Positions 1-9,454 are shown, counted from the stretch's first letter. The stretch: DNA of 64,000 nucleotides from CAIRTM01 sp963723235 (GCA_963723235.1 CAVRPV010000006.1:248001-312000); one strand, 5' to 3'. Numbers and translations are program-made. Notes: generated by a model from the sequence alone, not told the origin.

Positions 1-924
1 CAAAAATTTCCATGGACGACAGGGGGTTGGCAAGGCCCGGGCCTGCACCGCCGCCCACGACCAGAATTCTGCCGTCAAGCATTTTTACCAGATGATGCGA
101 CTGACGGGCCTGATTCATATCGCCAACAGGGGTAAACATGCCTGTTGCCGGATCATAGACTTCCGCGCTTTTAAGGCTGAGCGAGGTAATATCGCCTGCC
201 AGTGCAGCAGTACCGCCGGTAATCAGGACTCTGCCGTCATCAAGCAGTATGTCGCGGTGGCTGCGGCGATTGGCATTCATGGTAGCTGCAACCGGCATAA
301 ACGTATTGGTGACGGGGTCATAGATTTCAGCGGTGTTATAGGCCACTGAGCCGGGCGCGCCGAAAAGCTGCGGACGTCCGCCGGTGATCAGCACCATGCC
401 GTCATCAAGCGTGGTCTGCATATGGCTTACGCGGGTAACTGACAGGGGAGCAACAGTGGTGAACAGCCGTGTTGCCGGGTCAAGGATTTCAACCGTTTTG
501 GTTGCCCCGAAAAATGGCGGTGTCGCGCCGCCGGCAACCATAAATCTGCCATCCTGCAGCAGGCTGCGCTGTTGTAAAAACGGGCAATAGCCATGGGGCC
601 GGTCATTGACCACGTTCCGACCTCGCAGTTAATGCCCAGTTCGCCGAAACTGTGATTTATGTGGCAGGCATCGCAGCTGATATCAGGAACGCTGGTAATG
701 TGCGAGTGGCAGATATTGCAATCCATATTGAGGGGAACCGAGTATGGCTCAGGATATTCTCATTATGATACGTCATAATATGTGAAGCATGGCACTGGTA
801 GCAGGAGTCGGGATTTCTGGTGATACCGACTGTTGTCCCTTCGGACAATCCTGCGCAAAAGCAGGGGCTAGCAGAGAAGACATATTGATAAGACTATCAA
901 TGAAAAAAAATATTCTTTCTTCAT
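1..924 (-). CDS. Exported kelch-repeat protein with N-terminal CxxCH heme motifs (frameshifted, 3' end outside window)
   Basis: The reading frame starts at 924 behind a good ribosome binding site (aggagg) and begins with a hydrophobic signal peptide (MKKEYFFSLIVLS). Three CxxCH motifs follow (CYQCH near 800, CNICH near 715, CDACH near 685), as expected for covalent heme c attachment. From about 610 to the window edge the protein is a run of kelch repeats, with recurring DGR-(V/M)LI-TGG and Y-DP-T motifs, so a beta-propeller is expected. At least three frame changes interrupt it: in the signal peptide, near 745, and at about 575 where one extra T in a T-run restores the kelch frame. The gene leaves the window on its 3' side. 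It is either a pseudogene or, more likely given the same fault elsewhere, a sequence with indel errors. The family combination suggests an extracytoplasmic protein; its ligand is unknown. Confidence 0.6.
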
Positions 925-1293
925 AAATCTCCTCCTATCGTTTTTTTGTTGGGACATTATGCAGGGGCGATGTGTTGTGGCTGCTGACCTCCTTTCTTCT
1001 TTGTGCGATAATTTCATTTTCTTAAGTAAAAGTTTAGTAAAAAAACGCCTGCATGTCAAAAGATTAATAGTTAAAAAAATGTAATTAGCGTGTAAAAAAG
1101 AGTGCGGGTTTCGGCTCTTGCCGCTTACATAGAAGGATGATACTTCAGTAAATTCAAATGGTTATAAATATAGGGGATGTGCGGTCACAATACAATGTCA
1201 CTGCTGATCGTGCGGTATCAAGCGATTGTTAAAAAAAATGCTGCCGGACTCGCTGCGCATAGAGCGGCCAGCAGGTTGCCCTATGCGGCACTG
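925..1293. other. Intergenic, AT-rich
   Basis: This 369-bp space lies between the start of the kelch/heme gene and the 3' end of the DUF4136 gene. The part near 1030-1090 is A/T-rich and should hold the minus-strand promoter of the kelch gene. I see no convincing coding frame or terminator. Confidence 0.5.
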
Positions 1294-1825
1294 TCACGGC
1301 GTCGGCGGGAATTTCTCCAGTATACGGGCAACCGCATTATTGATTTCCTGCGTCCTTTTTTCCGGGCTCAGACCCGGATCGACAATATCGGTGGCAGAAC
1401 CACGCCACACCAGCTCATTTTTAGCCGCATCAACGATATCGATCATAAGGGTGCCCTCCTGGTACTCGATCGAGTCAACCCCACCGTGAGTAGCCGCCCC
1501 ATCCGCCCCAATATGGTCCCGGGGCATATCCCCAGTCAATAAGTTCGACCTTCTGGCGCGTTGAAACATGCAGCGCAATAAAAAAATCCGGGTTCTCCGG
1601 CACCTGCCTGAAACCCCGTGCCTGCAGCTCCCGGTTAACCGCGTCTTTTACGCGATTGATGACCAGGTCGTTCATCTCGACCGTGCGCTCAATCGCATGC
1701 CAGCCATAGGTTTTAAAAGCGGTGAAATTCGCATTTTTATCATAGTCATAGCTTACCATCACCTGTGAGCATGAAGCCGCGCACAGCACGACACAACAGA
1801 TAAGCACTGCCGGTATAATCCTCAT
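1294..1825 (-). CDS. DUF4136-type lipoprotein (one frameshift)
   Basis: The N-terminus is a lipoprotein signal peptide with lipobox LCAASC (Cys about residue 19), so the protein should be anchored in the cell envelope. The body matches the DUF4136 pattern: SYDYDKNANFTAFKTYGW near the N-terminus, ELQARGFRQV in the middle and INNAVARILEKFPP at the end. Frame is lost near 1490 at a run of four G; with three G the protein reads straight on (YSRWVDSIEYQEGTL) to a family-typical C-terminus, total about 175 residues. Function of the family is unknown. It stands alone between the kelch gene and a small zinc-ribbon protein. Confidence 0.75.
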
Positions 1826-1874
1826 AGCTTTTCCCTTCCCTGTCGGTCCGGTTAAAAATTATTGAACTGATACC

Positions 1875-2165
1875 CTACTTCTTAAACAGCTCATCAAGCG
1901 GGTTGCGTTTTACACCTGAAAACGCTGCGGAGCCCGGTCGGCAACCGGCAGCCTGCCTGAAGGCAAAATAATCGCAAAAATTCGAGCGGTCTTTTTCAAG
2001 CACACGCTCGGCCTGCGTTTCCCTGCAGTCATTATATGTACCCGGATCATAGAATTCACAGTTGCAACAGCAGTGCACATCCGCATCGCAGGCAGGGCAT
2101 GTGTCCGCCCTTCCGGGTTTATCGAACGCGTCAAGTGTAGCGCCGCAGGAAAAACACAATGGCAT
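1875..2165 (-). CDS. Small cysteine-rich zinc-ribbon-like protein
   Basis: A 96-residue protein with pairs of cysteines arranged as CFSCG near residue 4, CPAC near 23, then a CCCNCEFY segment and later single cysteines (NDC, NFC, GC). The first pairs look like a zinc ribbon. No signal peptide or membrane segment is seen, so it is probably cytoplasmic. I do not recognise a named function. It is transcribed towards the DUF4136 gene, with no obvious operon partner. Confidence 0.6.
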   Translation of the reverse strand: MPLCFSCGATLDAFDKPGRADTCPACDADVHCCCNCEFYDPGTYNDCRETQAERVLEKDRSNFCDYFAFRQAAGCRPGSAAFSGVKRNPLDELFKK

Positions 2166-2346
2166 CGCATATCCTCATACAGGCGTTTCAATGTTGTTAC
2201 CCGCTAAAGTATAACCGCAACAATAGTTATTTTCAACACCGAACACCCGGCATAAGCATTTCAATTGACACACTGACCCTGATACTTCTATACTGTTCGC
2301 ACCAAAAGCGAAGATGATAATCATCACACAACAAAAGGAGTCAAGC

Positions 2347-3148
2347 ATGGCGACCGAGACTAAACAGAAATGCGAAGGTTGCGCTGGTGACCGGTGCGGC
2401 AAGCGGCATCGGACGGGCAATTGCCTGCCGCTGCGCGCGCGACGGGGCCGACGTGGCCGTATCTGATATGAACGAAGAAGGCTCCCGTGAAACCGCCGCC
2501 ATGATCGAGGCAATGGGCCGCACGGCACGGGTGTTCGTCTGTGACATGAGCTCACATGAGGCTGTGGCCGCCATGGCGGAAGACGTGCTCGCCTCGTTCT
2601 CACAGGTAGACATCATAGTAAACAACGCCGGCACCGGAGACTCAAACGCAGGTCTTGACGACATCGACACGGCCCTGTGGGACCGCATCTACGCGATCAA
2701 TGTCAGAAACCCTTTCTTCCTTGTCCAGCGCATTGTGCGCGACATGATCGCAAAAAAGATTCCCGGCTGCATCGTCAACATCGCCTCAATTGAAGGCAAA
2801 ACCAACCGCGGCGGCTCCATCGTGTACAGCTCGTCCAAGGCCGCCCTGATCAGCCTGACACAGGGGCTGGCCATGCAGCTTGCTCCCTACGACATCCGGG
2901 TCAACGCTGTCTGCCCCGGCCTGATCGACACGCCCATATGGCACCGCAGCGACAAGGCCATGGGCATGGAACCGGGCGGTACCGTGGAGATGGTGGTGCA
3001 GGCATCAATCGAATCAATGCAGCTTAAAATCTCCCGCGCAGGCACACCCGATGACATTGCCGGAGCAGTTGCGTTTCTATGCTCCGGGGATGCATCATAC
3101 ATGACCGGGCAGGCGATCAATATCTGCGGCGGGATGGAATACCACTGA
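2347..3148 (+). CDS. Short-chain dehydrogenase/reductase (SDR family, frameshift near start)
   Basis: Classical SDR, NAD(P)-dependent oxidoreductase, about 267 residues. Visible motifs are the Rossmann TGxxxGxG (VTGAASGIGRA), NNAG in strand 4, the catalytic YxxxK (YSSSK) and a typical C-terminus with TGQ-INICGG. The ATG at 2347 has an excellent ribosome binding site (aaggag), but it runs into the SDR frame only if one A is added to the AAA at about 2370, giving NAKVALVTG. The only in-frame alternative is the GTG at 2387, which would cut off the first beta strand. Substrate cannot be told from sequence. It stands alone; a dispersed repeat follows. Confidence 0.8.
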
Positions 3149-3311
3149 GAGGCTGTCTACAAAAAATCCTACGCGCCGGGCTGTTCAAACCATGGCTGGA
3201 TCAATGCGCGCTGACGTCATGAGAAGATGAGGCCGTACTCCTCGTATGTACGCACGCAAAGATGAATGCCGAAAGCGCACGCCTAGCAGACGGGCGTTTT
3301 TCAACAGCCTG
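3149..3311. repeat. Dispersed intergenic repeat, partly palindromic
   Basis: This spacer contains a complementary core (gtactcctcgtatgtacg) and is bounded by versions of a tgttcaa(a)/ttcaacagcctg sequence. A similar layout, with a gtacttttccgtacg core and flanking tgttcaaaa, occurs at 16606-16737. I infer a family of non-coding dispersed repeats. There is no gene. Confidence 0.4.
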
Positions 3312-4184
3312 CTACAGATATTTTTTGTACCACTCGACCGCCGTCCCGCAGGACTGCTTGAAAAACTCCCCCTCATACACATCATAGTGCCGGGCGCCCT
3401 CGATAATATGGATACCCCTGGGCTCGTTTGCCTTTTCGTACAATATGTGCGTCTCGGCAACCGGGCACACGATATCATCGGTTGCGCCGATAAGCATAAT
3501 CGGCACGCGCACCCGGCCGATCCATTCCTCGGGACAGTATTCAAGGCTCTCACGTATGGTTGTCAATGGCAGTTTTGTTTTGAACTCAGGATGCTCGGCA
3601 ACCGTTTTCGCGTAAAACGCTTTGGAATCATCGTCGGTGAGAATCTGCTCCATGGCGAGCATCATGGGCTTGTTTTTCACAACAGTACGCTGCCAGGCCT
3701 TGTCAAGAGTGGAAAGCAGTTTCTGTTTTTCTTCCCCTGTCATGCCGGCTCCAACCATGCGCTCCCCGCTGCCGAAGGTGATCTGCACTGAGAGGCATTT
3801 CACGCGCCTGTCGATTGCTGCGGTGCAGATTGCGTTCGCGCCGCCGAATGATGTGCCCCACAAACCTATGCGCCCGGGGTCAATCTCGTCAAGCGACTGC
3901 ATAAACGTTATCGCGTTGCGGATGTCTACCCGCTGCTCGGCAGGCACGAGACGGCCGCGCTCGCCCTGGCTGTCGCCAAAACCGCGATAATCAAACAGCA
4001 GCGCCGCAAAACCGTTGCGGGCCAGCTCCTCGGCATACGGCGGCAGCAAAATGGTGCGGATGCCGGAGAACCCGTGACACAGGATAACAGCAGGCAGGCG
4101 CTGCCCGGCAGTGAAGGTGTCGGGCAGCAGCAAATCTGCGGCAATCTTGCAGCCTTCGGAATAAAATTCAACAGACCGTTTCAT
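3312..4184 (-). CDS. Alpha/beta hydrolase (dienelactone hydrolase / peptidase S9-like)
   Basis: About 290 residues. It shows an oxyanion-loop HGFSG near residue 40, nucleophile elbow GTSFGG, an acidic residue in GATDDIVCP and a histidine in GARHYDVYEG, which together make a complete Ser-Asp-His triad. The start chosen at 4184 (MKRSVEFYSEG) has aaggag just upstream; a longer frame to 4241 lacks one. No signal peptide, so cytoplasmic. Proteins like this hydrolyse esters, lactones or acyl-peptides; the substrate here is unknown. It is monocistronic as far as can be seen. Confidence 0.8.
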   Translation of the reverse strand: MKRSVEFYSEGCKIAADLLLPDTFTAGQRLPAVILCHGFSGIRTILLPPYAEELARNGFAALLFDYRGFGDSQGERGRLVPAEQRVDIRNAITFMQSLDEIDPGRIGLWGTSFGGANAICTAAIDRRVKCLSVQITFGSGERMVGAGMTGEEKQKLLSTLDKAWQRTVVKNKPMMLAMEQILTDDDSKAFYAKTVAEHPEFKTKLPLTTIRESLEYCPEEWIGRVRVPIMLIGATDDIVCPVAETHILYEKANEPRGIHIIEGARHYDVYEGEFFKQSCGTAVEWYKKYL

Positions 4185-4261
4185 ACAAGCTCCTTTTTCC
4201 AGTGTGATCAAAAGATAAAATCTACGATAGTATTCTCCCAAGCCGATCGTTGGTGGTACGG

Positions 4262-4753
4262 TTACCGGAATTCCTGGAAACGAAAGCTGCAGCAGCCATC
4301 TGTCCGGCAGCGGCCGCGATCGTGCTCAACCGTGATATCCTGGCCGAACTCACCGGCAAAGGTTCGGTATTCCACCTGGCAGATCGACTCTGAAATACGC
4401 TCGAGGAACTGCTGCCGGTTGGCTTTTTTCATGTGACATACCCAGGGGCAATCACACAAATCCAGACCAAAACCGCCATGGCTGAGCGGCGAAAGTTCAA
4501 AACGAAAAAGCTCGGCGCTGAGTTTGAACTCAAGGCCCTGCCGAAGCGCCTCCATGCCATTGCCAAGCTTAAGCAGTTCCTGAATGGTGCGCGCCTCAAT
4601 TTTCGGAAGCACCCGCCACACCGCGATATCAAGATCAAGCGCCTTTTCAAAATCAGAATCTTCCTCGACCTTCATGAACCACAGGCCGTCAACGCTCACA
4701 AAGCATTTCCTTAAATAATCTGCTACGAGCTTTTGATCGTGCATGCCGAACAC
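4262..4753 (-). CDS. DUF6125 / ATC-hydrolase-like protein
   Basis: A 163-residue soluble protein. The N-terminal half (YLRKCFVSVDGLWFMKVEE, then ALDLDIAVWRVLPKIEARTIQELL) resembles the family annotated L-2-amino-thiazoline-4-carboxylate hydrolase-like (DUF6125), common in anaerobic Deltaproteobacteria. The C-terminal half has a cysteine cluster (DLCDCPWVCHMKKANR and RGRCRTDGCCSF) that could bind a metal. The family annotation is from memory and the enzymatic role is not established. No operon partner is evident. Confidence 0.55.
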   Translation of the reverse strand: MFGMHDQKLVADYLRKCFVSVDGLWFMKVEEDSDFEKALDLDIAVWRVLPKIEARTIQELLKLGNGMEALRQGLEFKLSAELFRFELSPLSHGGFGLDLCDCPWVCHMKKANRQQFLERISESICQVEYRTFAGEFGQDITVEHDRGRCRTDGCCSFRFQEFR

Positions 4754-4806
4754 CCCCTGAATACAATTCGCCTCTTTCTTCTATCCCGTGTTCCGAAATG
4801 TCGCCC

Positions 4807-5514
4807 TTATGCATCAATAACGGTATGCGGTATTTTCCCCTGACCGCCCACGAGCTGTTTCTTGGGTATAAGATACAGCAGCCCCATGAGCAGCACGATT
4901 GCCCCTGTCTGGTACGCCTCGCCAAGCAGAAACCACGCGAGCATGGAAAAAAATGGCAGGGCCAGAACAAAGAGGTGCAGGCGCAGGATCTCGCGCTCAA
5001 CAGGCAGCAGCACCCGCTTCCATGGCTGCGGCCGCACAAAATCAGGCCAGTTCGCGATTATGATCCCGACCGCCACCGGCCAGAACCATTCAACGAGATA
5101 TATGACCGGGGTGAAAAAGTCGGAGTTGATAAACCCGTTTCTTCCGAACAGGGCATGCGGCTCCATTTCCGCAAACACCGACAGAAACAAGCCGTAAAAG
5201 CCGAACAGGAAGCAGGATAGTCGGAAGGACAGCATGCCTGCGCATACAACGACTGCCGCCACGCCGAGAAAAAAAACCGGCTGCGGAACGCGCTGCAGCA
5301 GCGGCAGACGCATGTCACATACCGCCCGGAGAGAACCGGCCGAGAGCAAAATCTGAATTGCCGCCGCACAAACACACGACCACGCGTACAGCAGGCCGCC
5401 CAGCCAAATGCTCCAGCAAAACTCGGGCAAAGACCATTGCTGAACGACGGCAAACCAGGCAGACAGCGCAAAGGCGAGGATTCCGTAGGGATTGATTGAC
5501 TTTCGCAGGTTCAC
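4807..5514 (-). CDS. Polytopic membrane protein of unknown function
   Basis: About 235 residues with five or six hydrophobic segments (for example ILAFALSAWFAVV, PVFFLGVAAVVVCAGML, FFSMLAWFLLG). I prefer the GTG near 5514 (VNLRKSINPYG) because the region further upstream overlaps a REP element at 5581; a longer frame opens with TTG at 5580. No enzymatic motif was recognised. It is an inner-membrane protein of unknown role. Confidence 0.55.
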   Translation of the reverse strand: MNLRKSINPYGILAFALSAWFAVVQQWSLPEFCWSIWLGGLLYAWSCVCAAAIQILLSAGSLRAVCDMRLPLLQRVPQPVFFLGVAAVVVCAGMLSFRLSCFLFGFYGLFLSVFAEMEPHALFGRNGFINSDFFTPVIYLVEWFWPVAVGIIIANWPDFVRPQPWKRVLLPVEREILRLHLFVLALPFFSMLAWFLLGEAYQTGAIVLLMGLLYLIPKKQLVGGQGKIPHTVIDA

Positions 5515-5580
5515 AACATATCCCGTGGTGGTAGTATCTTCATATGATGCCCAATGTCTGCCGGCTTCAGTTGCCGGCAA

Positions 5581-5598
5581 TGCGCACGGCGCACCCTA
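5581..5598. repeat. REP-like element, copy 1
   Basis: An 18-bp unit, TGCGCACGGCGCACCCTA, that recurs at 6097-6114 and 29592-29609. Here it lies upstream of the RAYT remnant, consistent with a REP/RAYT arrangement. Confidence 0.55.
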
Positions 5599-5699
5599 CA
5601 ACTCAACCTGACCTATTCTGCTATTCGGATTACCATTCACCAAATACTTGATACAGCCACCACCACCTTAAAAAAAATGCAATGCGCACCATAATCCAG

Positions 5700-5965
5700 C
5701 AAAAGACACATTGTGTAAATATCCGTTGCTAAAAATGACCAAATACGTGCAGAATAATGCAATATCGCATCGGGCATGTAAATGAATGATATGATAGCAG
5801 AAAAACGGCGGCATCCACTTCAAATAGCCATTTTTGCATAACCGTTTTAAAAGCATTCCGTAGGGCCATCACCATTTCAGGATTGCAGAATATTCGTTGC
5901 CGATCATACGTAACAACCGTAAAGAAATACGTCCGCCCCCAACGTGCCCGTACATAATTCGGCAT
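5700..5965 (-). pseudogene. Truncated REP-associated tyrosine transposase (RAYT, IS200-like)
   Basis: The first 43 residues (MPNYVRARWG..TYFFTVVTYDRQRIF, then LRNAFKTVM) match the start of Y1-type RAYT transposases, followed by the family's FEVDAAV strand. After that the expected LPDHxH histidine motif is garbled (LLSYHSF) and the frame runs out, so the HUH catalytic site and tyrosine are gone. Similar REP units flank it at 5581-5598 and 6061-6114. This is a dead fragment of a REP-maintaining transposase. Confidence 0.65.
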
Positions 5966-6060
5966 TATTTAATAATTTCCAATTTGTTTTTATCAGCGGT
6001 GCTGTAATGTGATTGACCTCAGCGCTGTGGGACGCATCTTCATGTTTCAGATTTGTAAGA

Positions 6061-6114
6061 TGCGCCGTGCGCAAAATTCACAACGCTTGCCGGCGGTGCG
6101 CACGGCGCACCCTA
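6061..6114. repeat. Paired inverted REP-like units (BIME-like), copy 2
   Basis: An inverted unit (tgcgccgtgcgca, 6061-6073) faces a direct unit (TGCGCACGGCGCACCCTA, 6097-6114), giving a potential hairpin next to the 3' end of the glycosyltransferase-like gene and beside the RAYT remnant. Confidence 0.5.
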
Positions 6115-6117
6115 GGA

Positions 6118-7580
6118 TTAACATTCCTTCTGCGCAGCAGCAGCAAGATTGCCTGCCGCAAGGATAAAAAACGCGCCGTCTACCGGAAAGCGGAAGCGCG
6201 GGTTCTCGCCGAACTCGATCCTGAGAGATACCAGCAGCACAAACGCATGGTCAGCATGCAGAACAGGCACACCAGCACAATGGCGAACCGCTCACGGCTG
6301 TCCCTGACGGCGCAGGGCCTGAAAAATCGTCAGCGCGTACAACTCCGGCAAACAGCACAGCCACGCACCAGGTTCGCACCCACACCCTCGGATCGGAGTG
6401 CGGCTTTTCACATCCAGAAAACCGAAAAACACGTACCGGTAGAATCCTCCAGCGGTTCAATCACGGCCATATTGTTTTGAAACAATGCCTGCGCGCTGAT
6501 CGGATGCATACCACAGGCTGAGGCTGAAGCGCCGACAGGGTCGATTGCCAAAATGCATGCGGGTCATGGCGGATGAGCTGCAGCGCATCGCGGCCAAGCT
6601 GACGGGACAGTGCGACATAGCCGATGTGGTTGAAATTAGGATAGTCGTCCGGGCGCAGTTCGCGGCAATCGGCCGGGTGATGGCATGCGCAACCTTCAAC
6701 AGCCCGTCATGCGTAAAATCCGCCAATCGGCCTGAACGGCAGCTGATCGGCCCGGACAGCAGCCGCACTGATCAGGCCCCGGGCATGAAAATCCTCAAGC
6801 TGTTCAGGCGAATACCCGTTGGTCTTGGTCCACAGGCTCATGCCCGCCCAGGATGATGTGCCGAAAAAACCGAAGATAATCAGATTCTTCAGACACCAGA
6901 CTAAGAAGCGGATCATCATGGCCAAGCACACCGTCAGCGCAAAGGAGCGCATTGGCATGTTTTGACGCCACAGAAAAATGCTCATCAGCACGGCCAGCAT
7001 AACAAAAAAGAGCGGGTGAAACAGCGAGCGGGTCAGCCCCAGGCACACGAGCAGCAGCCAGAAAACAACAAGATCGAACTTCTTTTCGCGCAGGGCCCAG
7101 CGCGCAAGAAAAAAAACAGCCGCGATGATCAGCACGCCTTCAACATGGGTATAGTAGAGCAGGCTTTCATACAGAATCAGCGAAGGGTTCAGCATGAAAA
7201 AAAGCGTAACCAGAAATGCGGCAATCCGGTTCGCCCCCAGAAGCGCAAGCGTTGCATACATACACAGCGGTATCAGCAGGCCGCTGATGCGAAAGCACAG
7301 CTCATAGAAGCAGGCGGGATCTGAGTGCTGCTTTCAGCACCAGCCCGAGAAACAGATTAAACAGAGGCGGCTGTGAGTGCAGATACCACAGGCTGGAGAG
7401 CAGATCATGCTGCAGCAGGGCCGGGTCAAGAAACTGTTTGGCGGAATCCAGCGGACTGGCGATATAGCTTCCGCCGGCATGCGCGAACCAGAGGCGAAAC
7501 CCCACGAACACGGCTGAGAGCGCAAGCAGCGCCAGCCAATCGGTCGTAAAAAAACGTTTGTGTGTCCGGGCAAGCGCCAT
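6118..7580 (-). CDS. Membrane glycosyltransferase-like protein (several frameshifts)
   Basis: Reading through frame changes gives about 487 residues with many hydrophobic helices: an N-terminal DWLALLALSAVFVGFRLWFAH, then a luminal segment with HSQPPLFNLFLGL, a helix-rich middle, and a C-terminus RFRFPVDGAFFILAA. This layout (LHSQPP..N loop, RFR-P motif before the last helix) is that of GT39/ArnT-like polyprenyl-phosphate-sugar glycosyltransferases or their uncharacterised relatives. Frames change near 7315, 6735, 6670, 6500 and 6260, so either it is a pseudogene or the sequence carries indel errors. Start at 7580 (MALARTHKRFF) is the first methionine before the first helix. No neighbour indicates the acceptor. 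Confidence 0.55.
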
Positions 7581-7761
7581 AAGGTTTTCTGCTATGGTAT
7601 GCGAAAGACGGCTTCGGGGATCATTGTGGTATGAAACAAAGGGCGATGTCAAGGCACCGGGGGAACAAAAATAATCGTGCTCGCCAGGCTGGCAGACGCG
7701 GTTCACGTGACGCTTCCCTGTCATGCCGAACCCCGATCCTGCATCCAGGCCCGGGTTAGGC

Positions 7762-7893
7762 TAGTTTACAAAATTCCATAGCCGTTTTTGATTCGTCTGT
7801 CATCTCGACCAACGGGAGAGATCCTGATGCATAAGGAAAGATTTCTCGCTGCGCTCGAAATGACCTTGTGGTTCCAGAATTTTATTACATGCT
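7762..7893. mobile_element. MITE-like element, short copy
   Basis: This 132-bp stretch shares two blocks with 25921-26124: the left part (acaaaattccatagccgttt and tcatctcgacc..gggagagatc) and the right end (attttattacatgct). Its ends are imperfect inverted repeats of each other. It carries no gene and lies upstream of the toxin-antitoxin pair. Confidence 0.55.
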
Positions 7894-8021
7894 TTGGCCG
7901 CAGGCGCGCAGTCCGGCAGCAGCCCGGAAATGATGGCACATCCACAACCAGCTTACTTGTGGCTTATTATGCTCAAACAAAACCTTGACTTATTAAATAT
8001 AATAAGTTATTAAAATTAATT

Positions 8022-8294
8022 ATGTGGCACATACAGGAACATCGAAGTCTGGATAAGATAATTGAGCAACTGCCGTTACAAGTCGTTAAGAAATACGAGC
8101 TTTGGAAAGACATTGTTTTTCGGCATGGGCCGGGAAAATTACGCGAATTTCCCGGATTTCATGACGAAAAATTAAAAGGAGCGCTGGAAGGACAACGATC
8201 TTCACGGCTAAATATTCAACACAGGGTCATTTATTCCGTCGAAAAAGATATTATTACAGTGTATGTGATTGATATTACGCCGCATAAATATTAA
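8022..8294 (+). CDS. RelE/HigB-type toxin (mRNA interferase)
   Basis: A 90-residue protein with the RelE/ParE fold signature: an N-terminal helix pair (IIEQLPLQVVKKYELWKDIV), then FPGFHDEKLKGAL, a basic strand SRLNIQHRVIYSV and the closing strand IITVYVIDITPHKY. The order toxin first, then XRE antitoxin, is that of higBA. By family it should cleave mRNA on the ribosome unless bound by the partner encoded 11 bp downstream. Local A/T richness is higher than in neighbouring genes, in keeping with a mobile module. Confidence 0.8.
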   Translation: MWHIQEHRSLDKIIEQLPLQVVKKYELWKDIVFRHGPGKLREFPGFHDEKLKGALEGQRSSRLNIQHRVIYSVEKDIITVYVIDITPHKY

Positions 8295-8305
8295 GGGGAT
8301 ACACT

Positions 8306-8581
8306 ATGGGTACTAATAAATCAAATTTCAAGCCGGCAAAACAGCATGCGACCTTAACCACTGGAGAGGTAATAAAAATGCTGCGTGAACTAAAAGGTTG
8401 GACTCAGGAGGAATTATCAAAATATTGCTCTATCAATGCAAAAAATATCAGCATGCTTGAAAACGATAAACTGGAAATCGGGAAGAAAAGGGCAGAGCAG
8501 CTTGCTAAAGCATTTAATGTACATCCCGCAATAATTATGTTTCCAGAGTACGAAGCAAAAGAAATTCACAGAGCGGCATAA
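8306..8581 (+). CDS. XRE-family antitoxin (HigA-like)
   Basis: A 91-residue protein with a Cro/C1 helix-turn-helix at about residues 23-75 (EVIKMLRELKGWTQEELSKY, then INAKNISMLEND). It starts 11 bp after the toxin gene behind aagggg. Family knowledge: it neutralises the toxin and represses the shared promoter. The short C-terminal tail (EYEAKEIHRAA) probably contacts the toxin. Confidence 0.85.
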   Translation: MGTNKSNFKPAKQHATLTTGEVIKMLRELKGWTQEELSKYCSINAKNISMLENDKLEIGKKRAEQLAKAFNVHPAIIMFPEYEAKEIHRAA

Positions 8582-8668
8582 CCTGACGCTGCACTGAACG
8601 TGGTTACGCTGCGGCTTATAACACCAGTTACCTTTAGCGGAATTCCATTTAAAAAAAGGAGCACATGT

Positions 8669-8983
8669 ATGTCGGAATTTAAGAATGTAACAGCTATTAA
8701 GGAAGCAAATATTTACTTTGACGGAAAGGTAACGAGCCGGACATTAATCTTTCCGGACGGGTCCAAAAAAACACTCGGCATTATGTTCCCCGGGAAATAT
8801 GAATTCAGCACAGCCGAAAAGGAAATTATGGAAATCCTTTCAGGGCAGCTTGATGTTTTAATTTCTGAAGATGAAGGCTGGAAAACCATTAAAGGCGGCG
8901 AACAATTTGAAGTGCCGGCAAAAGCAAAATTCAGTCTCAACGTACAAGCATTACTGATTATTGCTGTTCGATATATTAAATAA
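8669..8983 (+). CDS. ppnP: Pyrimidine/purine nucleoside phosphorylase PpnP
   Basis: About 104 residues with the single cupin (DUF1255) of PpnP/YaiE: an EANIYFDGKVTSRT start, GIMFPGKYEFSTAEKEIMEILSG in the middle, then GEQFEVPAKAKFSLNV and the terminal VRYIK. The family cleaves nucleosides with phosphate to base and ribose 1-phosphate in the cytoplasm. The start at 8669 (MSEFKN) has aaaaggag upstream; another ATG four bases earlier is out of frame. A hairpin terminator follows at 9007. Confidence 0.9.
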   Translation: MSEFKNVTAIKEANIYFDGKVTSRTLIFPDGSKKTLGIMFPGKYEFSTAEKEIMEILSGQLDVLISEDEGWKTIKGGEQFEVPAKAKFSLNVQALLIIAVRYIK

Positions 8984-9006
8984 CGACACGACAACAGCAG
9001 GATCAT

Positions 9007-9038
9007 CCGGCTTTTTGTTCCGGGAAAAGCCGGTTTTG
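9007..9038 (+). terminator. Rho-independent terminator after ppnP
   Basis: The stem CCGGCTTTT / AAAAGCCGG closes on a short loop and is followed by TTTTGTT. It lies just downstream of the ppnP stop codon. Confidence 0.7.
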
Positions 9039-9066
9039 TTCACACAGAACAAGACGTTATGCTTTT

Positions 9067-9155
9067 ATGTATAAAATCCCCCCTGGCCCCCTTTTTCTAA
9101 AGGGGGGAACTTATTTAATGTATAAATCCCCCTGGCCCCCTTTTCCAAATAGGGA
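9067..9155. repeat. Direct repeat of a T/C-rich unit
   Basis: Two near-identical units, about 51 bp apart, both read tgtataaa(a)tcccc(c)ctggccccctttt. The region also shares a ccacagaacaagac-ttatgctttt type sequence (around 9040-9066) with 29352-29380. This fits dispersed intergenic repeats and is not coding. Confidence 0.5.
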
Positions 9156-9367
9156 GTTTTTTAAACCAAAAAGACCCTGGACAACCGTCCGAACAATACA
9201 AAGAGCAAGAATATCCACAAAACATTCCACACTGAAGCCCGGCTGTGTGGCGCGCAAAAACAGCCTTTCGTTTCATTGCTGAAACGCTCCATAATCCGAC
9301 CGTTTTTACCCTCAAAAAACAGCTTTTAAAAAAAATGAACTTTTTTTAATTATTACGATTATTTTAC

Positions 9368-9396
9368 TTGACTTCTTGTGTCTATACACCGATATT
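9368..9396 (+). promoter_or_regulatory. Candidate sigma-70 promoter of the aminomutase operon
   Basis: TTGACT, a 17-bp spacer, then GATATT, ending about 58 bp before the ATG of the aminomutase gene. The -35 box matches consensus at five of six positions; the -10 box at only four. No other promoter is obvious before the five-gene operon. Confidence 0.4.
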
Positions 9397-9454
9397 ACCC
9401 CCAAGATGTTGTATAACCAGTGTAAACCAAACTCTTTATAAGGAGTCCATACGA

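Noticed and set aside
9067..9155. Possible CRISPR-like repeat
   Set aside because: Only two units are present, with no regular spacers and no cas genes in the window.
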